From Bog-756 sp963813525 (lineage in GTDB: Bacteria; Actinomycetota; Acidimicrobiia; Acidimicrobiales; RAAP-2), in assembly GCA_963813525.1 (NCBI GenBank), contig CAWEZI010000005.1, positions 310,001 to 374,000 of the forward strand: 64,000 nucleotides of DNA. The letters are read 5' to 3'. Positions 42,053-50,206 of this stretch are shown here, piece after piece (the first letter of the stretch is position 1; every line of letters begins with the position of its first letter). Position numbers and translations under genes: made by a program. Under the pieces are notes generated by a model that worked only from the letters and a program-made list of their open reading frames with translations, had not been told where the DNA came from and searched no databases.

Positions 42053-43528
42053 ATGGTCAACCAAAATGACGCCGAGGCGGCGGCTCCGTCGGCGAGGCAG
42101 CCGTCGACCGACCACTTGTCGGCAGATGAACGGGTGGCCCTGGGTAAGCAAGCGCGGACGGTCGCTCCGCGAGCTGAGCATGAGGGATGGGAGCCGCCCC
42201 CGAACCGACCCGATCCAGTGGCCCTCCTCGAGAGGCAGGCGAAATCGCGGGTCCAGGAACTGGTGCCCATTCGCTACGGCCGGATGTTGGTCTCGCCCTT
42301 CACCTTCTACCGGGGAGCGGCCCTGATCATGGCCTCCGACCTGGCTGGGACGCCGCGATCGGGCTTGACCGTCCAGGCCTGCGGGGATGCCCACTTGAGC
42401 AACTTCGGCGTGTTCGCCTCTGCCGAGCGAACCCTGGTGTTCGACGTGAACGACTTCGACGAAACGCTGCCCGGTCCATGGGAGTGGGACGTCAAGAGGC
42501 TGGCGGCAAGCCTGGCCATCGCCGGAAGGGATCGAGGATTCTCCGATCGGGAACGGGCCGTTGTGGTACTCGATGCCGTTGCCGGTTACCGCACGGAGAT
42601 GGCGAAGCTGGCCGACCAGGGCGACCTCGACGTGTGGTACGCCCACATGGACATCGAGAAGGTGCTCACCGAGCTCGGCGATGAGTTGGGCCTGACCGGC
42701 AAGAAGACGGACAAGTCTCTCAGCAAGGCCAAGGCTCAAGCCGAAAAGAACCTGGCCAAGGCCCGGACACGCGACAGCATGCAGGCGTTGGGAAAGCTCA
42801 CTCAAGTGGTCGACGGGGAGACCCGGTTCGTCAGCAATCCTCCGTTGCTGGTCCCCATCGAAGAACTCGTCTCCGAAGAGCGAGGTGCGGCCCTCACCGA
42901 ATGGATGGGTGACCTGATCCATAACTATCGGCATACGCTCCAGAGCGATAGGCGTCACTTCCTCGACCAGTTCCGGTTCGTCAGCATCGCCCGCAAGGTG
43001 GTCGGAGTCGGAAGTGTCGGCACCAGGGCCTGGGTCGTTCTGATGGTGGGGAGCGACGGAACAGAGCCGCTCCTTTTGCAGGCCAAGGAAGCCCAAGCCT
43101 CGGTGTTGGCGGAGTTCGTGGGCGAAAGCCGATACACCAATCAGGGCGAACGGGTCGTGGCCGGCCAGCACCTGATGCAGGCCTCGAGCGACATCCTCCT
43201 CGGTTGGGAGCAGGTCGAGGGCATCGATGGAGTGCAGCGGGACTTCTACGTCCGTCAACTGCGCGATTGGAAGGGATCGGCCGACACCGATCGGATGACC
43301 CCGCAGTCCATGGCCGTCTACGGCCGGCTGTGCGGCTGGACTCTGGCCCGAGCCCATGCCCGGTCCGGTGACAGGATCGCCATCGCTGCCTACCTGGGGT
43401 CGGGCAAGTCATTCGACAACGCCATCGCCTCGTTCTCCGAGTCCTACGCCGACCAGAACCAGCGAGACTACGACGCCCTGCAAAAGGCCGCAGCCGAGGG
43501 TCGGATCAAGGTCGAGTCCGGTTTGTGA
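42053..43528 (+). CDS. DUF2252 family protein
   Basis: This 491-residue protein has the DUF2252 signature: RYGRMLVSPFTFYRGAA, then VQACGDAHLSNFGVF and VFDVNDFDETLPGPWEWDVKRLAAS. The GDxHxxN and D-x-DD pairs look like the catalytic and metal motifs of aminoglycoside-phosphotransferase-type kinases, so a kinase-like fold is likely. It has conserved end motifs (YVRQLRDWKG, GWTLARAHARSGD). Substrate unknown. It has no clear ribosome binding site before the ATG at 42053. Confidence 0.9.
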   Translation: MVNQNDAEAAAPSARQPSTDHLSADERVALGKQARTVAPRAEHEGWEPPPNRPDPVALLERQAKSRVQELVPIRYGRMLVSPFTFYRGAALIMASDLAGTPRSGLTVQACGDAHLSNFGVFASAERTLVFDVNDFDETLPGPWEWDVKRLAASLAIAGRDRGFSDRERAVVVLDAVAGYRTEMAKLADQGDLDVWYAHMDIEKVLTELGDELGLTGKKTDKSLSKAKAQAEKNLAKARTRDSMQALGKLTQVVDGETRFVSNPPLLVPIEELVSEERGAALTEWMGDLIHNYRHTLQSDRRHFLDQFRFVSIARKVVGVGSVGTRAWVVLMVGSDGTEPLLLQAKEAQASVLAEFVGESRYTNQGERVVAGQHLMQASSDILLGWEQVEGIDGVQRDFYVRQLRDWKGSADTDRMTPQSMAVYGRLCGWTLARAHARSGDRIAIAAYLGSGKSFDNAIASFSESYADQNQRDYDALQKAAAEGRIKVESGL

Positions 43529-43690
43529 CGGTTTGTCACGGTCCTCCCGACCATGCGGGCAGGGCGCCATGAAGTGGTCAATTGCTCCGGCCAGGGCCAT
43601 CCCTGACCAGGCAGAGCCGGAGGCGGCCGGAGGTGGCACACTTCTACTCGACCGCTCGGGCGGGGAGTCATGCCGGACTCATCGATTCAA

Positions 43691-43707
43691 TCACCCGATG
43701 AGGATGA
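43691..43707. promoter_or_regulatory. One-mismatch copy of the TCACCC-N5-GGGTGA palindrome
   Basis: TCACCC-GATGA-GGATGA differs from the perfect palindrome at one base and lies 59 bp before the DUF6325 start. Half-site and spacer match the sites flanking the LuxR gene. The rest of the 237-bp gap (43529-43765) shows nothing else. Confidence 0.45.
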
Positions 43708-43765
43708 GGACACCACCAGCAGTCAACCGTAACCTGAAAGAACACGAAGGCGAGGACAGGATCAC

Positions 43766-44188
43766 ATGACCTTAGGACCAGTCGAATACATCATCGTAGG
43801 GTTCCCGGGAAACAAGTTCACCGGTGAGATCGCCCCCGAACTGATTGCGCTCGTCGAATCGGGAACGGTGAGGATCCTCGATCTGATCTTCATCGGCAAG
43901 GACGCAGACGGTTCTATCGTCAGTTTCGAGATCGACGAGCTCGACGCGCTGGCTGGATTTTCCGGGTTGGACGGAGAAGTCGGCGGTCTGATCAGCCCGG
44001 AGGACATCGAGTACGCCGCTGCTGCACTCGAGCCGAACTCCTCTGCTGCGCTGTTGATCTGGGAGGATGTGTGGGCAGCACCTTTTGCCGAAGCTGTCCG
44101 CAACTCCAACGGGGTGCTGCTCGAGGGGGCTCGCATACCATACGAGCTGATCGCACCCATCCTCGCAGACCTGCCGCCGGCAGTCTGA
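43766..44188 (+). CDS. DUF6325 family protein (copy 2)
   Basis: The protein has 140 residues. GPVEYIIVGFPGNKFTGEIAPELIALVESGTVRILDLIFI and LEPNSSAALLIWEDVWAAPFAEAVR align directly with the protein at 14501-14938. It has many acidic residues. It is followed 25 bp later by a short SHOCT gene, as in copy 1. Function unknown; membership of the LuxR-palindrome group is inferred. Confidence 0.9.
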   Translation: MTLGPVEYIIVGFPGNKFTGEIAPELIALVESGTVRILDLIFIGKDADGSIVSFEIDELDALAGFSGLDGEVGGLISPEDIEYAAAALEPNSSAALLIWEDVWAAPFAEAVRNSNGVLLEGARIPYELIAPILADLPPAV

Positions 44189-44213
44189 GCCACATCAAGA
44201 CAGGAGATTCGAA

Positions 44214-44489
44214 ATGATGATGAGAAGGCGTCCCATCGCACGGATGGCCGTTCGCACCACGGCCGTGGTGGGCACCGCCGCGGTGGTAGGCGGCCACATG
44301 GCCAATAAGCAGGCCGCCGCCCAGGCCCAACAGCAAGAAGCTCCTCCGGCCGCTCCAGCACCAGCTCCGGCACCTGCCGCAGCCGGGCCTGACCCCATCG
44401 CGCAGCTCACCCAGTTGGCCGCCCTGAAGGACTCCGGGGCCCTGACCGAGGCGGAGTTCGAGGCGGAGAAAGCCAAAATTTTGGGATAG
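44214..44489 (+). CDS. Short SHOCT-domain protein (copy 2)
   Basis: This 91-residue protein has an N-terminal Arg/Ala/Val segment (RRRPIARMAVRTTAVVGTAAVVGGHMAN), an Ala/Pro/Gln linker and a SHOCT domain (QLTQLAALKDSGALTEAEFEAEKAKIL). Same design as 14207-14479. AGGAGA lies 8 bp before the ATG. An imperfect terminator-like pair (GGCTTGCTT at 44493 and AAGCAAGCC at 44530) follows the stop. Confidence 0.88.
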   Translation: MMMRRRPIARMAVRTTAVVGTAAVVGGHMANKQAAAQAQQQEAPPAAPAPAPAPAAAGPDPIAQLTQLAALKDSGALTEAEFEAEKAKILG

Positions 44490-44673
44490 GGCGGCTTGCT
44501 TGTCGGCTGTGACCAGATCAGATTGCCCGAAGCAAGCCTGATTACCGCTCACACTCTGCGCGGACCACTCCTCAGCCTCGCATTGATGGTCATCGCCGGC
44601 TGGCCAGACTGCCTGGTGTGCGGCCGCTGACCCGGCATTGCGGCCATGGCCGTGAAGGAGCCCGAGAGTCCAG

Positions 44674-44922
44674 TCAGCTCTCGATTCGCCCAGTGACACT
44701 GCCAGTGCCAGCCTCGTCATTGATCGGGTTGACCGAGATCAACTCAATGTTGAGGTCGAGAAGGAGCTGGAATAGACCGTGGATTCTCGCCTGGTCTGGC
44801 ACAGGTCCAACAAGATGGCTGAGGCCGTCAGTGCAGTGCGTTACCTCGAACTCGCCGAGCGCCGCTCTGAGGGTGGGACTCAACCTTCCGCGCACAACGA
44901 TCTCGAACATTTCGATGGACAA
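44674..44922 (-). CDS. Small conserved protein, 'FEVVVKGRLSPTL' family (copy 2)
   Basis: This 82-residue protein has FEIVVRGRLSPTLRAALGEFEV, HLVGPVPDQARIH and LLDLNIELISVNPI in the same order and spacing as the protein at 35319-35558. It converges with the DUF6325-SHOCT operon. Function unknown. Confidence 0.85.
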   Translation of the reverse strand: MSIEMFEIVVRGRLSPTLRAALGEFEVTHCTDGLSHLVGPVPDQARIHGLFQLLLDLNIELISVNPINDEAGTGSVTGRIES

Positions 44923-45255
44923 GGGGGGTTTCCTCTCTCAGCCTGTGGCAGTCGTAATTCCCGAACGAAGCACCCAGCGGTTACGCGTGAGCTGTCAAAG
45001 GTTCGGTTTGCCACCGTTCGACGCTTGGGTCCGAGCATCTCGGCTCTCTGCCCGAGTCTGCTGACGCGAGCTAAGGACTGAACGCCGAATCGCCGGACCG
45101 AGAATCTGCACCCTCTGCCGCCCCAAGCTGCCGCTCGGAATCGGACACAGTTGAACAGTTGGAGATAAGCGCAACATTCAACGCTGATAAAAATCAGCTA
45201 AGTGTGAGTCTCCGGATCGGGGGACCGATCAATCCCAAAACGAAGCGCCAACGAC
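44923..45255. other. 333-bp divergent intergenic stretch
   Basis: It holds the promoters of the small conserved gene (minus) and the permease (plus). AT-rich sequence at 45160-45205 is the likely permease promoter region. No copy of the palindrome and no gene were seen. Confidence 0.5.
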
Positions 45256-46896
45256 ATGTCGACCCCAACACACAGCAGGCCCCGGAGGTCACTGGGGCGG
45301 AGAGCCCTTGTCTTTGTATCGGTGGGAGCCGTTATCGGGTCGGGCTGGCTTTTCTCTTCGTTCGACGCCGGCCAGATCGCTGGTGGGGGTGGGGCAGTCA
45401 CCGCCTGGATCTTGGGTATTGCACTCGTCGTTGTCTTGGCCTTTGTCCACGCCGAGCTCGGGACGATGTTCCCTGTCGACGGTGGAACGGCGCGGTTCCC
45501 GCTGTACGCCTTCGGACGGGTCACGGGGTTCTTTTCGGGCTGGTTCGCCTGGATCAGCGCTGTGTGCGTTCCGGCGATCGAGACCGAAGCCGCTTTGCGC
45601 TACGTCGGAAACTACGTCCCATCGCTGATCTCGGAGTCCCCAGGCGCGGTGGGGCTGACACACCTCGGCCAGCTCGCTGCTGTGTTCGTGTTGCTGGGGT
45701 TCACCGCCTTGAACGCGGCGGGCATGCAATGGTTTCGAGAGACGAACACCGTCGTTGTCTGGTGGAAGATCGCCGTCCCGCTCATTGTGGCGATCGCCTT
45801 CGTCGTCCACGGATTCGACAGTCACAACTTCGTCGTGGGTGGTCTTTTTCCGACGGGCGCGCACGGCGTGCTGGCCGCCGTCAGCACCGGAGGCGTGGTG
45901 TTCGCCCTGCTGGGCTTCGAGCAGGCGGTGGAGCTGGGTGGCGAGTCGAAACATCCCCAGCGCAACGTCCCCTGGGCCGTCATCGGCTCGGTCGTGATCG
46001 CCGGGGCTATCTATCTGATCGTGCAGATCGCCTTCATCGGTGCCATCCCCCACGGCGATCTCTCCGGCGGTTGGCACGAGCTGCGCTTCCACGGCGACTT
46101 CGGCCCGCTGGCCGGACTTTCCGGGGTCATCGGCCTGACGGCCATCGCCTACCTGGTCTACGCGGATGCCATCATCTCACCGGCCGGATCAGGCATGACA
46201 TTCTCCGCCACCGCGTCGCGGCTCCCGTTTGCGCTGGCTCGCGAGGGCTATCTGCCTGCCTGGCTCGGGACCCTCAATCGGCGGGACGTGCCCTTCCGGA
46301 GCTTGTGTCTCTGTTTCGTGACCCAGCTCGCCATCATCATCCTGCTTCCGGATTGGGGCAGCCTGCTGGCATTCATCACTGCTGCCACGGTGCTCGTGTA
46401 CGCCACGGCTCCCCTTGCCCTCGGTGTGCTTCGCCGGACGGCGCCGGACCTCCCCCGCCCGTACCGACTGCGCTTCGCCCAGCTGACCGCCCCGGCTGGC
46501 TTTGTCATCGCCAACCTCCTGTTGACATGGGTTGGATGGACGACCAATTCCCGTCTCTTTCTGGTGGTCGGCTTCGGTGCGTTCATCGTCAGCTTGCTGG
46601 CGCTGCTCCGACCCCAATCCCGGCACCCGCTGTTCGAATGGTTGGCGGCCTCGTGGATCGTGCCCTATGCGGGGGCAATGTGCATCGTGAGCTACCTCTC
46701 TCCCTACGGGGGTGGGCGTGCCACGCTTTCGGACTGGGGGTGCGCAGTCGTCGTGGTCATTGTCAGTCTTGCCATCTACGTCCTGGCGTTTCGCCTCGGC
46801 ATCATGGCAGATCGTCGGTTGGCCGACATCGACCGACCCGTCTCCCGGTGGTACTTCATGGACATGCCGGCGGAGGACCCGGAGGAGCCCGTGTAG
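45256..46896 (+). CDS. APC-superfamily amino acid permease
   Basis: This 546-residue protein has 12-13 membrane segments. It opens FVSVGAVIGSGWLFSSFDAG, the GxIGSG substrate-binding motif of helix 1, and carries SGWFAWISAVCVPAIETEA and FALLGFEQAVELGGESKHPQRNVPWA, conserved in the family. ATG directly follows CGACC/CAACGAC with no strong site. It probably imports an amino acid in symport with protons. Confidence 0.92.
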   Translation: MSTPTHSRPRRSLGRRALVFVSVGAVIGSGWLFSSFDAGQIAGGGGAVTAWILGIALVVVLAFVHAELGTMFPVDGGTARFPLYAFGRVTGFFSGWFAWISAVCVPAIETEAALRYVGNYVPSLISESPGAVGLTHLGQLAAVFVLLGFTALNAAGMQWFRETNTVVVWWKIAVPLIVAIAFVVHGFDSHNFVVGGLFPTGAHGVLAAVSTGGVVFALLGFEQAVELGGESKHPQRNVPWAVIGSVVIAGAIYLIVQIAFIGAIPHGDLSGGWHELRFHGDFGPLAGLSGVIGLTAIAYLVYADAIISPAGSGMTFSATASRLPFALAREGYLPAWLGTLNRRDVPFRSLCLCFVTQLAIIILLPDWGSLLAFITAATVLVYATAPLALGVLRRTAPDLPRPYRLRFAQLTAPAGFVIANLLLTWVGWTTNSRLFLVVGFGAFIVSLLALLRPQSRHPLFEWLAASWIVPYAGAMCIVSYLSPYGGGRATLSDWGCAVVVVIVSLAIYVLAFRLGIMADRRLADIDRPVSRWYFMDMPAEDPEEPV

Positions 46897-46988
46897 ACCC
46901 GGTGTGAGGGCCCGTTGGCGATGCTCGGGTTGCGACTGACCTCTGGCGCTGCCGTGTCCCCGTCCTGATGCTCGGCTCCCGGTGAGGG

Positions 46989-47843
46989 TCAGCCCCGAGT
47001 GGGATCGGCGAGGTAGGCCACGAGAGCGTGACGACGTCGATGGGCCCACCACGCCCCGAACCGATGACCACCGAACGCACAAACGGCGGCCACAGCACAG
47101 GCCAACGCCACCCCCCATCCGAGGTAGCGGTCGGGGAGCTTCTGGGACAGTCCGTGCGTCGATGTAAAGCCCCACAACAGCAGGGATGGAAGCATGACCA
47201 GTACGCCGAGGAGGGGAACGAGCCCGTACGGGGTGACCACCAATGCCAGCCAGCGCCATAGCATTCGACGCCGTGGGAGTCGATGCTCCCACCGGTAGCG
47301 AATTGGCTGTGGATGGTAGGGAAACCGGATCCCGACGAGTCCGGAGAGTCCGAGCACGCCGAAGGGAACCACTCCGATCCAGATGACCGTGTACAAGGTT
47401 GCCAGCAAATTGTGGGAGAGGATGCCGTTGACAAGAGCAACGATCAGGCACACAGGTGTGACAAGCGCCCAGAGGACGATGTTCTTGCCGTATAGCAATC
47501 TGCGGAACATCGCAGGGTGATCGATAGCCGCAGTCACCCGCTCGACATCCGGACCGAGCACATTGGTGGCGGGCACATCGGAGTACATCCAAGCGGCCAG
47601 CACGAGGGCAAAGGCCAGCGTGCCGTGCAGCGTGAACACCTTGTCCTTGAGGCCCGTCGGCAAGAAGAACCAGGCCGAGCTCATCAGTGCGCCGTTGACC
47701 GCCACGGTGATGAATGTCTCATAGGGAGCGCGGAGGGAGCGGGCGAACTCTTGCCGCACGGCACTCCGGAGGGTGACGGGAAGACTCGATTGCGCGGACT
47801 CAGTCACCGGCAACGTCGTATTTGCCATGCCCGGACCATACAA
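46989..47843 (-). CDS. Uncharacterised multi-spanning membrane protein
   Basis: This 284-residue protein has about six membrane segments. Conserved-looking loops are VLGPDVERVTAAIDHPAMFRRLLYGKNIVLW and GLVGIRFPYHPQPIRYRWEHRLPRRR. The arrangement of helices and the 'P-x-RLLYGKN' loop recall ABC-2-type permease relatives, but no ATPase is adjacent. Start at 47843 or at the ATG at 47828. No function assigned. Confidence 0.75.
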   Translation of the reverse strand: MYGPGMANTTLPVTESAQSSLPVTLRSAVRQEFARSLRAPYETFITVAVNGALMSSAWFFLPTGLKDKVFTLHGTLAFALVLAAWMYSDVPATNVLGPDVERVTAAIDHPAMFRRLLYGKNIVLWALVTPVCLIVALVNGILSHNLLATLYTVIWIGVVPFGVLGLSGLVGIRFPYHPQPIRYRWEHRLPRRRMLWRWLALVVTPYGLVPLLGVLVMLPSLLLWGFTSTHGLSQKLPDRYLGWGVALACAVAAVCAFGGHRFGAWWAHRRRHALVAYLADPTRG

Positions 47844-48093
47844 GGTGCCTCACGCTGGACCGGATGTGCCGCCCTGTTCCGAAGGTGAATGAACCTCGGT
47901 CGCTTGACCGTCGTCACAGTCGGCAGCACGACGACGGGCGTTGACCAACAGATAACCGCCGTTGCCTGCTGGATGACTCACGCCGCCGGCCGAGGGGGGT
48001 TCGGCCGACAGCGTGAGCTCATCATCGATAGGGCGTCAACAGACTGCCCTTCGATTCCCGCTCTCCCACGCCCGTCCCAGAAGGCAGTCGTCC

Positions 48094-48747
48094 TCAGTCC
48101 TCGACGAGTGCAAGAGGGGGAAGACGAAGAGGAGGAAGATCGTCGGAGCGCGCCCGACGGTTCTGTTCGGCCACGGCCGAGGCCCGCATCCGCGCCGGTT
48201 CGTCCACCCAGGGCTGCTCAACGAACGTGATGCCGGTCAACGCCGGCGAGTGGACATGGATGGTCGTGGCGTCCGCGCCTGACAGATTGGCCAGATCGTG
48301 GACGAAGGCCGGATCCGCGCACGCTGAGTCCCCACGTTCCAGAACCCGGACCCTGGATACCCCTTCTTTTGAATAGTCCGAGTAAATCTCGATGAGTTCA
48401 CCATCGATGACATGCATGACGCTTCGCGCCTCTCCGTGATCGTGGGACGGGAGCCCGGATCCGTCCGGCCAGGTGATCAGCCACACTTCGTAGAAGGACG
48501 TGGCCAGCAGGAGGACCGAGCGGGGGTTCGCCGCATCATCCCCGGGGGGAACCGGTTCTTGAACGCCGGCCAAGCCCAGGGCGATAGCCCGAAGGGCGCC
48601 GAAGGAAATCGAACCAGTCGGTCGGGTACTCCGACGACCTATGGCCTGGCCGGCCGGGTGACGGGCCTCGTCGGGATCCTGGCGGTTGGCCGACGGAGTC
48701 GGAAGGCGTCCGGGGGTGAAATTCGATAGGGCAATGTCTGCGGGCAC
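48094..48747 (-). CDS. Cysteine dioxygenase type I family protein
   Basis: This 217-residue cupin carries the iron ligands of thiol dioxygenases: H-x-H in SHDHGEARSVMHVIDGEL and the third His in FVHDLANLSG. I chose the GTG at 48747 because AGGAGA sits 7 bp upstream; the ATG at 48786 lacks a site. The enzyme oxidises cysteine (or 3-mercaptopropionate) to the sulfinate. It lies beside the cystathionine genes, in line with cysteine catabolism. Confidence 0.87.
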   Translation of the reverse strand: MPADIALSNFTPGRLPTPSANRQDPDEARHPAGQAIGRRSTRPTGSISFGALRAIALGLAGVQEPVPPGDDAANPRSVLLLATSFYEVWLITWPDGSGLPSHDHGEARSVMHVIDGELIEIYSDYSKEGVSRVRVLERGDSACADPAFVHDLANLSGADATTIHVHSPALTGITFVEQPWVDEPARMRASAVAEQNRRARSDDLPPLRLPPLALVED

Positions 48748-48994
48748 GGTGTCGTCTCCTGAGTCGAGAGGTTGCCGCTGGGCCACGGCGGCCCGGAACC
48801 GTCGTGCGCAGGAACAACGTTCGTCGAGGGTCGTACGGTCTGCTCACCTCAGATGTCGTTGAGGATTCCTACGGTCGATCCACAAAGGAGTGTAATGAAC
48901 AATAGCCGACTAAACAAGTCGATTTTATAGGCTGAGGGACGACAACTACCGCCGGGGCGACCCGAACGAGACCGGCGGATCCGGAAGGACTACC

Positions 48995-50206
48995 TCACTG
49001 GTGCCGATCCGAGGCCGCCTCCAGGGCCTGACACAAATCGTTGATCAGGTCGGTCCCGAGTTCCAAACCGACGGAGAGCCGGAGGAGGGCGGGGTCGACC
49101 GCCAGTGGGGAATCGACGAGCGAGGCGTGGGTCATCCTGTGTGGGTGGTCGATGAGCGACTCGACGGCGCCGAGTGACTCGGCCAGCGTGAAGATCCGGG
49201 TCGCGTTGGCAACGGCGATGGCCGCCGACTCGCCGCCGCGCACGGTGAAGGAGACCATGCCTCCGAAGGCCCGCATCTGGGTCTTGGCCGTGGCATGCCC
49301 GATGTGACTGGCGAGACCGGGGAAGTAGAGACGTTCGACGGCAGGGTGGGTGGCCAGAACGTCGGCCACGGCGGCGGCGTTCTCACAGTGTCTGTCCATG
49401 CGAACGGCCAACGTCTTGATCCCTCGCAGAACGAGGAAGCAGTCGAAGGGCCCCGGGACCGCCCCGGCGGCGTTCTGGAGGAAGGCGACTGTTTCGGCTA
49501 CCGCCTCGTTCGAGGTGCCCACGAACCCCCCTATCACGTCGCTGTGGCCGCTCAGGTACTTGGTGGTGGAGTGGACCACGACATCGGCGCCGTGGGCCAC
49601 TGGCCGTTGGAGGTAGGGCGTGGCGAACGTGTTGTCCACCACGACCAGCGCGTTCCGGCGGTGGGCCATCTCCGCCACCGAAGCGATGTCGGTGACGTGG
49701 AGCTGAGGGTTGGAGGGGGTCTCTATCCAGACCATGCGGGTGGACGCTCGCCACGCCGCCCGGATGCTGTCCGGGTCGTACAGTGCCACAGGGGTGAATT
49801 CGAGACCGATCAGGGAGTGAACCTGATCCAGCAGCCGGTAGGTGCCGCCGTAGAGCTCGTTGCCGATGATGACGTGATCGCCAGGCTCCAAGCAGCGGAA
49901 CACAGCGTCCTCGGCGGCCAACCCGCTGGCGAAGGCGGCGCCGTAGGCGGTTCCCTCGAGGTCGGCCAGGCAGGTTTCGAGGGCGGTCCGCGTCGGATTT
50001 CCGGTCCGGCTGTACTCGAAAGCCTGTTGGGCACCCACCTCGGGCTGGGCAAAGGTCGAGGTTTGGAAGATCGGCGTCACGACCGCTCCGGTGGACTCGT
50101 CGGGCGTCTGACCAGCGTGAATTGCACGCGTCTCGAATCCGAGCCCGACAGGTGGCTCTGCCCCCGGTGCTCCCCCTCCAGTCGGAGGGACCTTCTCGTC
50201 GCTCAT
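48995..50206 (-). CDS. Cystathionine gamma-lyase/gamma-synthase (PLP)
   Basis: This 403-residue Cys/Met-metabolism PLP enzyme has an N-terminal GFETRAIHAGQ, a phosphate-binding YSRTGNPTR, and the Schiff-base lysine K216 in HSTTKYLSGHSD. The gene starts immediately after the cystathionine beta-synthase stop (TAG then ATG), so the two are coupled. Next to a beta-synthase the likely role is cystathionine to cysteine (gamma-lyase), but the family does not separate from gamma-synthase by eye. No gene symbol given for this reason. Confidence 0.93.
   Translation of the reverse strand: MSDEKVPPTGGGAPGAEPPVGLGFETRAIHAGQTPDESTGAVVTPIFQTSTFAQPEVGAQQAFEYSRTGNPTRTALETCLADLEGTAYGAAFASGLAAEDAVFRCLEPGDHVIIGNELYGGTYRLLDQVHSLIGLEFTPVALYDPDSIRAAWRASTRMVWIETPSNPQLHVTDIASVAEMAHRRNALVVVDNTFATPYLQRPVAHGADVVVHSTTKYLSGHSDVIGGFVGTSNEAVAETVAFLQNAAGAVPGPFDCFLVLRGIKTLAVRMDRHCENAAAVADVLATHPAVERLYFPGLASHIGHATAKTQMRAFGGMVSFTVRGGESAAIAVANATRIFTLAESLGAVESLIDHPHRMTHASLVDSPLAVDPALLRLSVGLELGTDLINDLCQALEAASDRHQ

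Noticed and set aside
41867..43357. A 496-codon open frame on the minus strand opposite the DUF2252 gene
   Set aside because: The plus-strand protein has the full DUF2252 signature; the antisense reading has none.
44493..44538. Terminator made of GGCTTGCTT and AAGCAAGCC after the SHOCT gene
   Set aside because: The 28-base loop is long for an intrinsic terminator, so I mention it only in the gene entry.
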